NCBI GenBank assembly: GCA_902784425.1
Contig: CACZUS010000015.1
Location: forward strand, 1 to 41,809
DNA from: an uncultured Bacteroidales bacterium
GTDB lineage: Bacteria; Bacteroidota; Bacteroidia; Bacteroidales; Paludibacteraceae
DNA length: 41,809 bases
Direction: 5' to 3'
The position numbers and the translations under genes were made by a program. Every line of letters starts with the position of its first letter. Within the stretch, counting starts at the first letter, position 1. The notes beneath the pieces were generated by a model. It ran no database searches and was not told the DNA's origin. It saw nothing but the letters and a program-made list of their open reading frames with translations. Positions 1 to 6,599 of this stretch are shown one piece after another.

Positions 1-165
1 GAATCCACACTGCTCCTGTTGGCTGCAGTGGGTGGCTCGGTAGGAGCTTTGTTGGCAATGTATATGTTGCGACACAAAACGAACCATAAGAAGTTTTTCT
101 TGGGTGTACCAGCAATATTAATAGCCCAATTGGCGATTGCAGCCTATTTCTTGTTGTTTTCTTGA
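1..165 (+). CDS. DUF1294 family membrane protein, C-terminal part (gene begins before the window)
   Basis: The window opens inside this reading frame, which runs 54 codons to a TGA at 163-165. The visible part has two hydrophobic segments around a basic stretch (M-L-R-H-K-T-N-H-K-K-F). That hydrophobic, RHKT-type loop, hydrophobic pattern is typical of the end of DUF1294 proteins, short inner-membrane proteins of unknown function. The N-terminal half is missing, so length and start cannot be judged. It lies upstream of purU on the same strand with a 61-bp gap that holds a possible -7 element, so it is probably a separate transcription unit. The family call rests on pattern recognition only. 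Confidence 0.6.
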   Translation, partial: ESTLLLLAAVGGSVGALLAMYMLRHKTNHKKFFLGVPAILIAQLAIAAYFLLFS

Positions 166-226
166 TGAGTAACTTCGTTTTTCTCGCATAAGATGCTTAT
201 TTTTGTAGAGTAAATAAATTTTAAAG

Positions 227-1090
227 ATGGAAAAGAAAGAAACGGCAATTCTTTTGATGCATTGTCCCGATAAACAGGGGATTTTAGCGGCAGTGACGGA
301 TTTTATCAATGTTAATAAAGGAAATATCGTCTATTTGGATCAGCATGTGGATTATGTACAGAATACATTTTTCATGCGTGTTGAATGGGATTTGGAAAAC
401 TTTATCATTCCAAGAGAAAAGATAGAAGACTATTTTAGTACACTATATGCCCAGAAGTATGATATGAGTTACAATCTCTATTTCTCTCATATCAAACCAA
501 GGATGGCTATTTTCGTTTCGAAGATGTCTCACTGCTTGTTTGATATTCTTTCACGTTACATGGATGGTGGTTTGCATGTGGAAATTCCGTTGATCATCAG
601 TAATCATCCAGATTTGGAGTGGATCGGACAAAAGTTTGGCATTCCATTCTATATTTTCCCAATTACCAAGGAGAACAAAATGGAACAAGAGGCAAAAGAG
701 ATGGAGTTGTTACGCAATGAAAACATCGACTTTATTGTTTTGGCTCGTTATATGCAGATTATTTCAGAAGATATGATTAAATCATATCCGAATAAGATTA
801 TCAATATTCATCACTCCTTCCTTCCTGCATTCATAGGTGCGAAACCATACCATGCAGCTTATGAGCGTGGCGTGAAGATTATTGGTGCGACAAGTCACTA
901 TGTAACCACAGAGTTGGATGCAGGTCCGATCATTGAACAAGACGTGGTGCGTGTAACGCATAAGGATACCGTGCAATCGTTTATTCACAAGGGTCAAGAT
1001 TTGGAAAAGATTGTTTTGTCGCGTGCGGTTGAGAAACATATTGATCGAAAAGTACTTTCATATAAAAATAAAACGGTTGTCTTTAGTTGA
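227..1090 (+). CDS. purU: Formyltetrahydrofolate deformylase
   Basis: This 287-residue protein hydrolyses 10-formyltetrahydrofolate to tetrahydrofolate and formate, balancing one-carbon pools and feeding formate to purine synthesis. An N-terminal ACT domain (about residues 5-85, beginning ILLMHCPDKQGILAAV) is followed by a formyltransferase-fold catalytic domain. The glycinamide ribonucleotide formyltransferase-type catalytic residues are visible: Asn193 and His195 in INIHHSFLP, and Asp231 in TTELDAGPII. The length is normal for PurU. A TATTTTTG sequence at 198-205 matches the Bacteroidota -7 element (TAnnTTTG), but I see no good -33 TTTG. The stop overlaps the proposed TTG start of the next gene, suggesting coupled translation. 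Confidence 0.95.
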   Translation: MEKKETAILLMHCPDKQGILAAVTDFINVNKGNIVYLDQHVDYVQNTFFMRVEWDLENFIIPREKIEDYFSTLYAQKYDMSYNLYFSHIKPRMAIFVSKMSHCLFDILSRYMDGGLHVEIPLIISNHPDLEWIGQKFGIPFYIFPITKENKMEQEAKEMELLRNENIDFIVLARYMQIISEDMIKSYPNKIINIHHSFLPAFIGAKPYHAAYERGVKIIGATSHYVTTELDAGPIIEQDVVRVTHKDTVQSFIHKGQDLEKIVLSRAVEKHIDRKVLSYKNKTVVFS

Positions 1091-2265
1091 TTTTAACCGA
1101 TGAAATAAAAGAATTTATCCGTCTTCATCGAGAGGAGGATGTACGAAAGCTGGCTTTGCAGAAAAGTCAGCTTTCTTCTGATATGCACACCTTTGCTCTT
1201 CAGCAGATCGCAGGTTGGCAGGTGGCACAGAAGAAGGTGCCTTCATGGTCTCTCGTAGATGAAATCCTATATCCTCCACATCTCTCATTGGAACAATGTT
1301 CATCAGAACTGACGGCACAATACAAGGCATCGTTGATTTCGCCTTCTAATACTTTTGTCGATTTGACGGGAGGCATGGGTGTCGATTTTTCTTTTATGGC
1401 GAGGAATTTCCAACAAGCTATTTATGTGGAACAGAATGAACATCTATGTCAGTTGGCGCAACATAATTTCCCTTTGTTGCATTTGAATGCACGAGTGGTG
1501 AATGGCTTGTCGACTACTGTTCTGACACAATTGCCTTCCGTGGATGTTATCTACATGGATCCGGCACGCAGGGATGAAAAGGGACGAAAGGTGGTCTCCA
1601 TTGCCGATTGTTCTCCTAATCTGTTGGAGATGAAAGAACAGTTGCTGGAGAAAGCACCATCCGTATGGATTAAGTATTCACCAATGTTGGATATCACACT
1701 GGCATTAAAGGAGCTTTCGTCGGTAGCCGATTTGCATATTGTCTCAGTACATAATGAGTGCAAGGAACTACTGTTTCATCTGACACGAGAAAACCATGCA
1801 CCGTTACGAGTAGTGTGTGTTAATCTGAAGAAAGAGCGGATGGAACGTTTTGAATATGAATGGGAGGAGGAACAGGAGAGTGGTTTGTTGTTGGCTGATC
1901 AAGTGAAGAGTTATCTATATGAACCGTATGCTTCGGTGATGAAAGCAGGGGCTTTTAAAATACTGACGCAGCGTTTTGATGTACGAAAATTAGGTGTGAG
2001 CAGTCATCTTTACACATCGGATTCGTTGATTGAAGATTTTCCAGGGAGACGATTTAAGGTGGATTCCTGTTTTACAATGAACAAGCAACAATTGAAGGAG
2101 CATCTTTCTGATTGTCGACAAGCGAATGTGGCGGTGCGTAACTTCCCAATGTCGGCAGAGCAACTTAAAAGCAAACTGAAATTAAAGGATGGGGGAGATG
2201 TATATCTGTTTGCAACCACCTTCAAAGATCAAAAGGTGATACTGAAAACGAAAGCCGTTTCCTGA
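1087..2265 (+). CDS. THUMP-like class I SAM-dependent methyltransferase
   Basis: This 392-residue protein has a Rossmann methyltransferase core with motif I VDLTGGMGVD (residues 91-100) and a motif IV-like segment YMDPARRDEKGRK (about 156-168). The C-terminal 80 residues resemble the THUMP-like domain found in Bacteroidota homologues (PG_1098 type). Such proteins are predicted to modify RNA; the substrate is unknown. The frame has no early ATG. A TTG at 1087 overlaps the purU stop as TTGA, a typical coupled arrangement, so I take it as the start. An 8-bp-stem hairpin at 2254-2289 overlaps the end of the gene and probably terminates it. Family assignment is fairly secure; the exact reaction is not. 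Confidence 0.82.
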   Translation: MILTDEIKEFIRLHREEDVRKLALQKSQLSSDMHTFALQQIAGWQVAQKKVPSWSLVDEILYPPHLSLEQCSSELTAQYKASLISPSNTFVDLTGGMGVDFSFMARNFQQAIYVEQNEHLCQLAQHNFPLLHLNARVVNGLSTTVLTQLPSVDVIYMDPARRDEKGRKVVSIADCSPNLLEMKEQLLEKAPSVWIKYSPMLDITLALKELSSVADLHIVSVHNECKELLFHLTRENHAPLRVVCVNLKKERMERFEYEWEEEQESGLLLADQVKSYLYEPYASVMKAGAFKILTQRFDVRKLGVSSHLYTSDSLIEDFPGRRFKVDSCFTMNKQQLKEHLSDCRQANVAVRNFPMSAEQLKSKLKLKDGGDVYLFATTFKDQKVILKTKAVS

Positions 2266-2289
2266 TGTTGAAATCATCGAAGAAACGGC
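2254..2289. terminator. Bidirectional terminator hairpin between convergent genes
   Basis: The arms GCCGTTTC (2254-2261) and GAAACGGC (2282-2289) pair perfectly, with a further inner GATG/CATC pairing. The hairpin lies between the end of the methyltransferase gene and the end of the convergent lipoprotein gene. The minus-strand reading is followed by a T-rich stretch; the plus-strand reading is followed by ATAAAAA, which is weaker. Confidence 0.6.
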
Positions 2290-2299
2290 GATAAAAAGA

Positions 2300-2770
2300 T
2301 TATTCAATTCTTCTCATATTACGAACTGTATGAGCACTTTTCCTGAGACGAGGATCTTTGCTTGGAATATCTAATTGCAACGACAATTTATCACTTTTGC
2401 AATTTACAACAGAAAGCACATTAGTCCTTTGTTTGACACCTATCATTATTTCTTCTGTTTCTATCTCATATAAAACAATGGTGTCTGATACAAGTGTCAC
2501 TTTATTGTCTGTAAAAGTGTAATTGCCAACTTCATTGAGAATCAGTCCGGGAACTTTTGTCGGTGGGTTTTTGCATGGATTCTCTATTTCATAACGACCG
2601 TTTTCATAAAAAGTATAAATGGCATTCTTCTCATAAGCCACAAATGCTGATTGTTCTTGGTCTGTCGCTCCAACAACGAAAAAATCTTCTGTTTCCCATT
2701 TACCACATATATTATTTGAGGAGCATGAACATAAGCCGATCAAGGTTAGTATGTAAAATAATTTTTTCAT
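2300..2770 (-). CDS. Small lipoprotein, lipocalin-like
   Basis: This is a 156-residue lipoprotein of unknown function. I chose the ATG at 2768-2770 over the upstream one at 2794 because it gives a clean lipoprotein signal, MKKLFYILTLIGLCSC, with a lipobox (L-C-S-C) and a short polar linker. The mature part begins GKWETEDFFVV and then alternates short beta-type segments (YTFYENGRYEIENP, GNYTFTDNKVTLVS). That is typical of the small lipocalin-like lipoproteins common in Bacteroidales. It is probably anchored in the inner or outer membrane facing the periplasm. It is convergent with the methyltransferase gene and appears monocistronic. No promoter was recognised upstream. Confidence 0.7.
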   Translation of the reverse strand: MKKLFYILTLIGLCSCSSNNICGKWETEDFFVVGATDQEQSAFVAYEKNAIYTFYENGRYEIENPCKNPPTKVPGLILNEVGNYTFTDNKVTLVSDTIVLYEIETEEIMIGVKQRTNVLSVVNCKSDKLSLQLDIPSKDPRLRKSAHTVRNMRRIE

Positions 2771-2949
2771 ATTTCTGATGATGTCTGAAAACATTGAATC
2801 ACATTTTTTAGTATGTCAATCTCATTCTATTTGTATTTGTTATTACGCGCACGAATGTTGTTGCATAAGATGCCATTCATTAACCAGAACAAATGTATGT
2901 ATTAATATGGAATTTTTAAAGGGAATTAAAAAAAAGTTGAAAAGAGATT
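2771..2949. other. AT-rich intergenic stretch, no gene seen
   Basis: I see no coding frame with credible composition, no strong hairpin and no clear TTTG/TAnnTTTG promoter here. It should contain the minus-strand promoter of the lipoprotein gene. The repeat-rich island starts immediately after it. Confidence 0.5.
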
Positions 2950-3040
2950 GAAAGATTCGCAGGCTCTACTTGGTTTGGAGCGCGAAGGGAATATAACACA
3001 CAAAACAATACACACTCTTTCTATAACTATAGTGCCACCG

Positions 3041-3282
3041 CCAGTCCCGAAGGGACGATACACCATAGGCAGGCGGCGTAAGCCCCTGCACGGAAATGAT
3101 GAGGGGTGGGGACGGAGCCCTGAAAGGGCGACACTGATTAGAATTTTTTATGTTAATCAGATGCATCACAATGCTGCTGCAATCTGAGAAATGTCTTTCA
3201 GTCGATTCCAAAATGACTTGTTCCGCTTAACGGACAGAATGTTATATTTCATTTGTAGCGATAGAAGAGGCGCGGCATCAAT
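3041..3282 (+). repeat. Direct repeat, copy 1 (pairs with 3436-3680)
   Basis: A segment of about 242 bp is repeated 395-398 bp downstream at 3436-3680 with scattered mismatches. It starts with the palindrome GTCCCGAAGGGAC, passes AGCCCTGAAAGGGCGACAC (3116-3134) and ends inside the 3' part of the higA antitoxin reading frame. The shared sequence stops abruptly at CGCGGCATCAAT in both copies. Confidence 0.9.
3166..3282 (-). pseudogene. Truncated higA antitoxin remnant (3' end only)
   Basis: Read on the minus strand, this segment encodes the last 39 residues of the HigA protein encoded at 3564-3908 (IDAAPLLSLQMKYNILSV through KDISQIAAAL), with one visible substitution (SFWNR for SFLNR). Before Ile the frame runs straight into repeat sequence (CKPVGN), so the helix-turn-helix and the start are missing. 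It is therefore a fragment left by duplication and deletion, not a functional gene. Confidence 0.85.
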
Positions 3283-3289
3283 ATTCCCC

Positions 3290-3340
3290 ACGGGTTTACA
3301 CCCGTGCCTGTAATATGTCGCCCTTTCAGGGCTTGTGTAG
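3290..3340 (+). repeat. REP-like composite repeat with two hairpins
   Basis: The unit contains CACGGGTTTACACCCGTG (7-bp arms, TTAC loop), then CTGTAATA and TGTCGCCCTTTCAGGGCTTG, whose GCCCT/AGGGC arms form a second hairpin. The same unit recurs at 4362-4414, with a partial one at 4331-4361. The second hairpin is the inverted counterpart of 3116-3133. Such short multi-hairpin intergenic units are typical of REP elements; no transposase is present in the window. Confidence 0.75.
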
Positions 3341-3435
3341 ATGTGTGGTGTGAAGGGTGGTGATAAATTCTCAATTTGTGGTTTCAATCGGACACACAAA
3401 ATAAAAACGCTTCACCCGTACCCATAGCACTGTCC

Positions 3436-3680
3436 CCAGTCCCGAAGGGACGATACACCATAGGCAGGCGGCGTAAGCCCCTGTTTGGAAATGATGAGGG
3501 GTGGGGACGAAGCCCTGAAAGGGCGACACAGAACTGAAAAAATTTTTTTGTTAATCAGATACATCACAATGCTGCTGCAATCTGAGAAATGTCTTTCAGT
3601 CGATTCAAAAATGACTTGTTCCGTTTGACGGATAGGATGTTGTATTTCATTTGTAGCGATAGAAGAGGCGCGGCATCAAT
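3436..3680 (+). repeat. Direct repeat, copy 2 (pairs with 3041-3282)
   Basis: This is the second copy of the direct repeat and includes the genuine 3' end of higA. The two copies differ most in the short A/T-rich segment just after GGGCGACAC, where the spacing also shifts by 3 bp. Confidence 0.9.
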
Positions 3681-3908
3681 TCCAAGAGCTTTTTCAATAA
3701 GTAGGGCCATCTCTGTGTTTAATGGTCGTTTGGCATTAAGCACTTCGTTTAGTTGGCTGGCAGGAACGCCTATTTCATTAGCCAAACGACGTTGGCTGAT
3801 GCCACGATATTCCAACTCATCCTTGATTACTTCCCCTGGATGGGTGAGGTATAATGGCTCCAGATTGTTTGCAACCATCTTGTCGTCTTTTCCTTCTATA
3901 TGTATCAT
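3564..3908 (-). CDS. higA: HigA-type antitoxin, XRE-family helix-turn-helix
   Basis: This 114-residue protein should neutralise the HigB toxin encoded just upstream and repress the shared promoter. The N-terminal half has the HigA/VapI signature (LTHPGEVIKDELEYRGIS) followed by the helix-turn-helix (QRRLANEIGVPASQLNEVLN) and a helical tail. The toxin-first gene order is the hallmark of higBA. Two ATGs are possible, at 3908 and at codon 11 (3878); the second begins MVANNLEPLYLTHPGE, close to usual HigA starts, so the first ten residues are uncertain. The last 39 residues are duplicated in the upstream repeat. Confidence 0.88.
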   Translation of the reverse strand: MIHIEGKDDKMVANNLEPLYLTHPGEVIKDELEYRGISQRRLANEIGVPASQLNEVLNAKRPLNTEMALLIEKALGIDAAPLLSLQMKYNILSVKRNKSFLNRLKDISQIAAAL

Positions 3909-3915
3909 AAGTAAC

Positions 3916-4233
3916 TTATTTATAATGGTTGGACAATTCAGTTATGCTCACCACTTCTGCTATAGTTTTCTTTTCTTGCATAATCTCTCGAAATATAATT
4001 CGATACTGATCATTTACTCTTACAGATGATAAGCCCTCTTTATCTCCATGAAGGTGTTCGTAGTGTAACCCACCATATTTAGCAAGACCCATTACATTGT
4101 CCACTTCCATCATCAGGTCAATAATTCGAGTATATTTTTTAACCATCTGAGGTTGGTAACGATGTTTCTTGTCACTTGCTCTACCATGTTCGTAGAGCTC
4201 TTGAAGGTAGTCTTGTTCAAAGGTTACTATCAT
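3916..4233 (-). CDS. higB: HigB-type toxin, RelE/ParE superfamily
   Basis: This 105-residue protein is predicted to be a ribosome-dependent mRNA interferase of the HigB (host-killing plasmid maintenance) group. The C-terminal half shows the family core: LAKYGGLHYEHLHGDKEGLSSVRVNDQYRIIF reduced to its key points is a GGLHYEHL segment, a basic S-V-R-V strand and an R-I-I-F strand, followed by EVVSITELSNHY. Seven bases separate it from higA, so the two are co-transcribed. The promoter and an overlapping palindromic operator lie immediately upstream at 4253-4292. Unlike many RelE members, the long N-terminal helical region is basic and rich in Tyr/His. The family call is secure; activity is inferred. 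Confidence 0.87.
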   Translation of the reverse strand: MIVTFEQDYLQELYEHGRASDKKHRYQPQMVKKYTRIIDLMMEVDNVMGLAKYGGLHYEHLHGDKEGLSSVRVNDQYRIIFREIMQEKKTIAEVVSITELSNHYK

Positions 4234-4252
4234 ATTCTTTCATGTTTGAATG

Positions 4253-4284
4253 CAAAAATAAAACAATTATTCGATATTCACAAA
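4253..4284 (-). promoter_or_regulatory. higBA promoter (Bacteroidota type)
   Basis: On the minus strand a -33 TTTG (complement of 4281-4284) is followed by 20 nt and a -7 TATTTTTG (complement of 4253-4260), matching TTTG-N19/20-TAnnTTTG. The higB start codon lies about 20 nt further on. Confidence 0.65.
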
Positions 4285-4292
4285 TTTGTGAA
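4277..4292. promoter_or_regulatory. Perfect 16-bp palindrome over the higBA -33 element, probable HigA operator
   Basis: TTCACAAATTTGTGAA is a perfect inverted repeat of two 8-bp halves. It covers the -33 TTTG of the higBA promoter, so a bound dimer would block RNA polymerase. HigA-family antitoxins are known to autorepress through palindromes in this position; binding here is inferred. Confidence 0.6.
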
Positions 4293-4330
4293 CATTGTTG
4301 TGCGTCCCATTTTCGTTGGGTTCACGCCCC

Positions 4331-4414
4331 CACTGGTTTACACCCATGCCTGTAATATGTCACACGGGTTTACACCCGTGCCTGTAATATGTCGCCCTTT
4401 CTGGGCTTGTGTAG
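4331..4414 (+). repeat. REP-like repeat, one partial and one full unit
   Basis: A partial unit (CACTGGTTTACACCCATGCCTG, shown here only by its conserved TTTACACCC and CCTGTAATATGT parts) at 4331-4361 is followed by a full unit at 4362-4414 matching 3290-3340. The terminal GCCCTTTCTGGGC differs from the other copy by one base. The full unit closes the inverted-repeat-bounded higBA segment. Confidence 0.75.
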
Positions 4415-4570
4415 ATTTTATGCCTATTTCCTTCTCATATTTTTTGCCAAAATTTTTTTTCAGCCTAAATTCGCAGAGAATTTTATCGTTAAAAATATTG
4501 TATTGTGGGTTGAACGAATTTTTCGACGATTTTTATGTATTATAATACCCACCTATATTGAATTGTTTAT

Positions 4571-5653
4571 ATGAAAGTATTAGTTGGTTTGTCAGGCGGA
4601 GTAGACTCTTCGGTGGCAGCTTTGTTATTAAAAGAAATGGGACATGAGGTGATAGGATGTACCATGTCGATATGGAAAGATCGTCCGAATATCAAAACTT
4701 CGTCGCATAGTAAATGTTCGTCTCATGGTGCATGTTACGGACCTGATGAGAAGGAGGATATCGCATCTGCTCAGAAAGTGGCACAATCATTAGGTATTCC
4801 GTATCACGTTTTCGAATGTGCCGAGGAGTATGAAAAGATTGTCATCGAAAATTTCCGAAACGAATATCTGGCTGGTCGTACACCTAATCCGTGTGTGCGA
4901 TGCAATGCGATGGTGAAGTTCGGTATATTGCCCCTCGCTGCAAAACGGGATGGTATCTCGTTTGATAAGTTTGCTACGGGTCATTATGCCCGTATAGAGG
5001 AAAAGAATGGCCGTTTCCTTCTTAAACGTGCTAAAATGACGCAGAAAGATCAGTCTTATTTCCTTTATCGTTTGAAACAAAGTCAATTGAAGGATGTCTT
5101 GCTTCCTTTGGGTGAGTATTCGAAAGAAGAAATACGCGAATTAGCTTTGCGGGCAGGGCTTGATGTGGCAGACAAACCGGATAGTCAGGATTTTTACGAA
5201 GGAGATTACAACGAATTGTTGAATGTGTCGGCTATGAATGGTAATATAGTCGATACAGAAGGGCATGTGCTTGGTACGCATGAAGGAATCTGGAATTATA
5301 CAATAGGACAGCGAAAAGGGTTGGGTGTTTCTGCCCCAGAACCACTCTATGTGTTAGAATTACGAAAAGAAACGAATGAGGTGGTGGTAGGTCCGAAAGC
5401 TAAAACATTCCGAAAATCACTGACGGCCGTTTCCTTAAACTGGATAGCCTTTGATGCACTTGAAGGGGAAATGAGAGTGACGGCAAAAATGCGTTCTACT
5501 CAGATACCTGCCCCTGCCACAATCATTCCTGACGGAGATCGGGTGAGGGTGGAGTTTGATGAATACCAAGCCTCTATCGCCGTTGGTCAATCAGTCGTCT
5601 TCTATGATGGCGACTATGTGATTGGTGGTGGCGTGATAGAGTCAAGTATTTAA
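4571..5653 (+). CDS. mnmA: tRNA 2-thiouridine synthase MnmA family, variant without the second catalytic cysteine
   Basis: This 360-residue ATP-pyrophosphatase-type enzyme should activate U34 of tRNA-Lys/Glu/Gln and install sulfur. The PP-loop is at the N-terminus (GLSGGVDSSVAALLL, residues 6-20). The nucleophile region NPCVRCN gives Cys108 and Cys111, and the GHYARI motif is at 137-142. Where canonical MnmA has DSxxxCFIG with the persulfide cysteine, this protein has DSQDFYEGDY (204-213), so that cysteine is absent. An insertion after the PP-loop domain carries Cys49 and Cys55 (KCSSHGACYGPDE). The start is the ATG matching family length. It overlaps the convergent downstream gene by 4 bp. 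Family membership is secure; the sulfur-transfer chemistry may differ. Confidence 0.88.
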   Translation: MKVLVGLSGGVDSSVAALLLKEMGHEVIGCTMSIWKDRPNIKTSSHSKCSSHGACYGPDEKEDIASAQKVAQSLGIPYHVFECAEEYEKIVIENFRNEYLAGRTPNPCVRCNAMVKFGILPLAAKRDGISFDKFATGHYARIEEKNGRFLLKRAKMTQKDQSYFLYRLKQSQLKDVLLPLGEYSKEEIRELALRAGLDVADKPDSQDFYEGDYNELLNVSAMNGNIVDTEGHVLGTHEGIWNYTIGQRKGLGVSAPEPLYVLELRKETNEVVVGPKAKTFRKSLTAVSLNWIAFDALEGEMRVTAKMRSTQIPAPATIIPDGDRVRVEFDEYQASIAVGQSVVFYDGDYVIGGGVIESSI

Positions 5654-6354
5654 TAAAGAATAAAGATGCAAGGTCGTTTGCTTAAGTCTTCGACTTTGCA
5701 TTTTTTCCATTCAGCTATCGATTTTGTTTTGATATATTCAGTTTCCAGTGTGATATCGCAGGCAACGCATAATTTAGTGCTCGGCTGACAGATGGAGAGC
5801 AACTCTTCGAACATCTTCATGTTTCGATAGGGCGTTTCGATGAATATTTGCGATTGACGTTCTGAGTGAGCCCTTTTTTCTAATTGTTTGATACGTAGTG
5901 TGCGTTCGTTGTCTTTGATGGGTAGGTAGCCCACAAAAGCAAAACTCTGACCGTTAAAGCCAGATGCCATCAACCCTAAAAGGATGGATGACGGACCAAC
6001 TAATGGTACGACTGAGTAGTTCTTTTCTTGTGCGATACGGACAATGTCAGCACCAGGATCTGCAATAGCAGGACAGCCTGCTTCTGAGATGATACCCATA
6101 TCGAAACCCTCTTTCAACGGAGTTAAATAACCAGCAATCTCTTCGGGTGAAGTATGCTTGTTGAGCGTGAAAAATTCTAATTCATCGATGTTAATGGAGG
6201 AATCCACCTTCTTGAGGAACCTGCGAGTCGTACGAACATCCTCGACAATAAAGTGTTTGACACTGCGGATAATTTCAACTACATAAGAGGGGAGTACATG
6301 ATTTATCTCACACTCACCCAACGTATTAGGTATTAAATATAATTTAGAAGGCAT
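5650..6354 (-). CDS. SAM-dependent methyltransferase, tetrapyrrole-methylase fold (RsmI-like)
   Basis: This 234-residue protein belongs to the tetrapyrrole methylase superfamily and resembles RsmI, which 2'-O-methylates C1402 of 16S rRNA. The N-terminal strand LYLIPNTLGE corresponds to the GTPIGNLxD region of RsmI but is altered. Next come EDVRTTRRFLKK (about residues 38-49), GIISEAGCPAIADPGADIV (about 88-106) and PLVGPSSILLGLMASG, all typical of the family. It is shorter than classical RsmI (about 280 residues) and lacks the C-terminal extension; this compact form is common in Bacteroidota. Its end overlaps the end of convergent mnmA by 4 bp. The specific substrate is inferred. Confidence 0.8.
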   Translation of the reverse strand: MPSKLYLIPNTLGECEINHVLPSYVVEIIRSVKHFIVEDVRTTRRFLKKVDSSINIDELEFFTLNKHTSPEEIAGYLTPLKEGFDMGIISEAGCPAIADPGADIVRIAQEKNYSVVPLVGPSSILLGLMASGFNGQSFAFVGYLPIKDNERTLRIKQLEKRAHSERQSQIFIETPYRNMKMFEELLSICQPSTKLCVACDITLETEYIKTKSIAEWKKCKVEDLSKRPCIFILY

Positions 6355-6599
6355 TTTTTAACACACTTTTTCTTGTTAAATTCAGGTTTCAGACACGCAA
6401 AACCTTTGCAATATACATGAAAAAAATGAAAAAACAAATAGGAATTTTATTTGCATAATAAAAAAGAACCTTCTATTTTTGAGACATAGGAAAAAACAAA
6501 GAACCAATGAGGTTTCTGAAAGATGAAGAGTATTGGTGATTTGTAAAAAGAGATATTTAACGTATTGTCGCATCGTCCCTAGAAGATTGTTAAACTTAA
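6355..6599. other. AT-rich intergenic stretch, nothing identified
   Basis: I see only very short A-rich reading frames, including a 13-codon one at about 6418 that I do not trust, and no strong hairpin. The region should contain the minus-strand promoter for the RsmI-like gene and the start of the ncRNA unit downstream. Confidence 0.4.

Noticed and set aside
2948-3187. Frames of about 80 codons on both strands in the first repeat
   Set aside because: They translate the palindromic repeats and have no gene-like composition or start context.
3166-3399. A 77-codon minus-strand frame over the first repeat copy
   Set aside because: Only its last 39 codons match HigA; the rest is translated REP-like repeat, so it is a fragment and not a gene.
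3041-4414. CRISPR array suggested by the repeated short motifs
   Set aside because: Repeats are few, of unequal spacing, in both orientations and include coding sequence; no cas genes are present.
4153-4574. Two overlapping plus-strand frames of 130 and 61 codons before mnmA
   Set aside because: They run through the antisense of higB, the REP units and the mnmA leader; phenylalanine-rich translation reflects AT-rich DNA.
6418-6459. A 13-codon frame (MKKMKKQIGILFA) near a CCTTTGC sequence
   Set aside because: The -7-like sequence lacks the TA start and no properly spaced -33 or terminator is present; too short to support.
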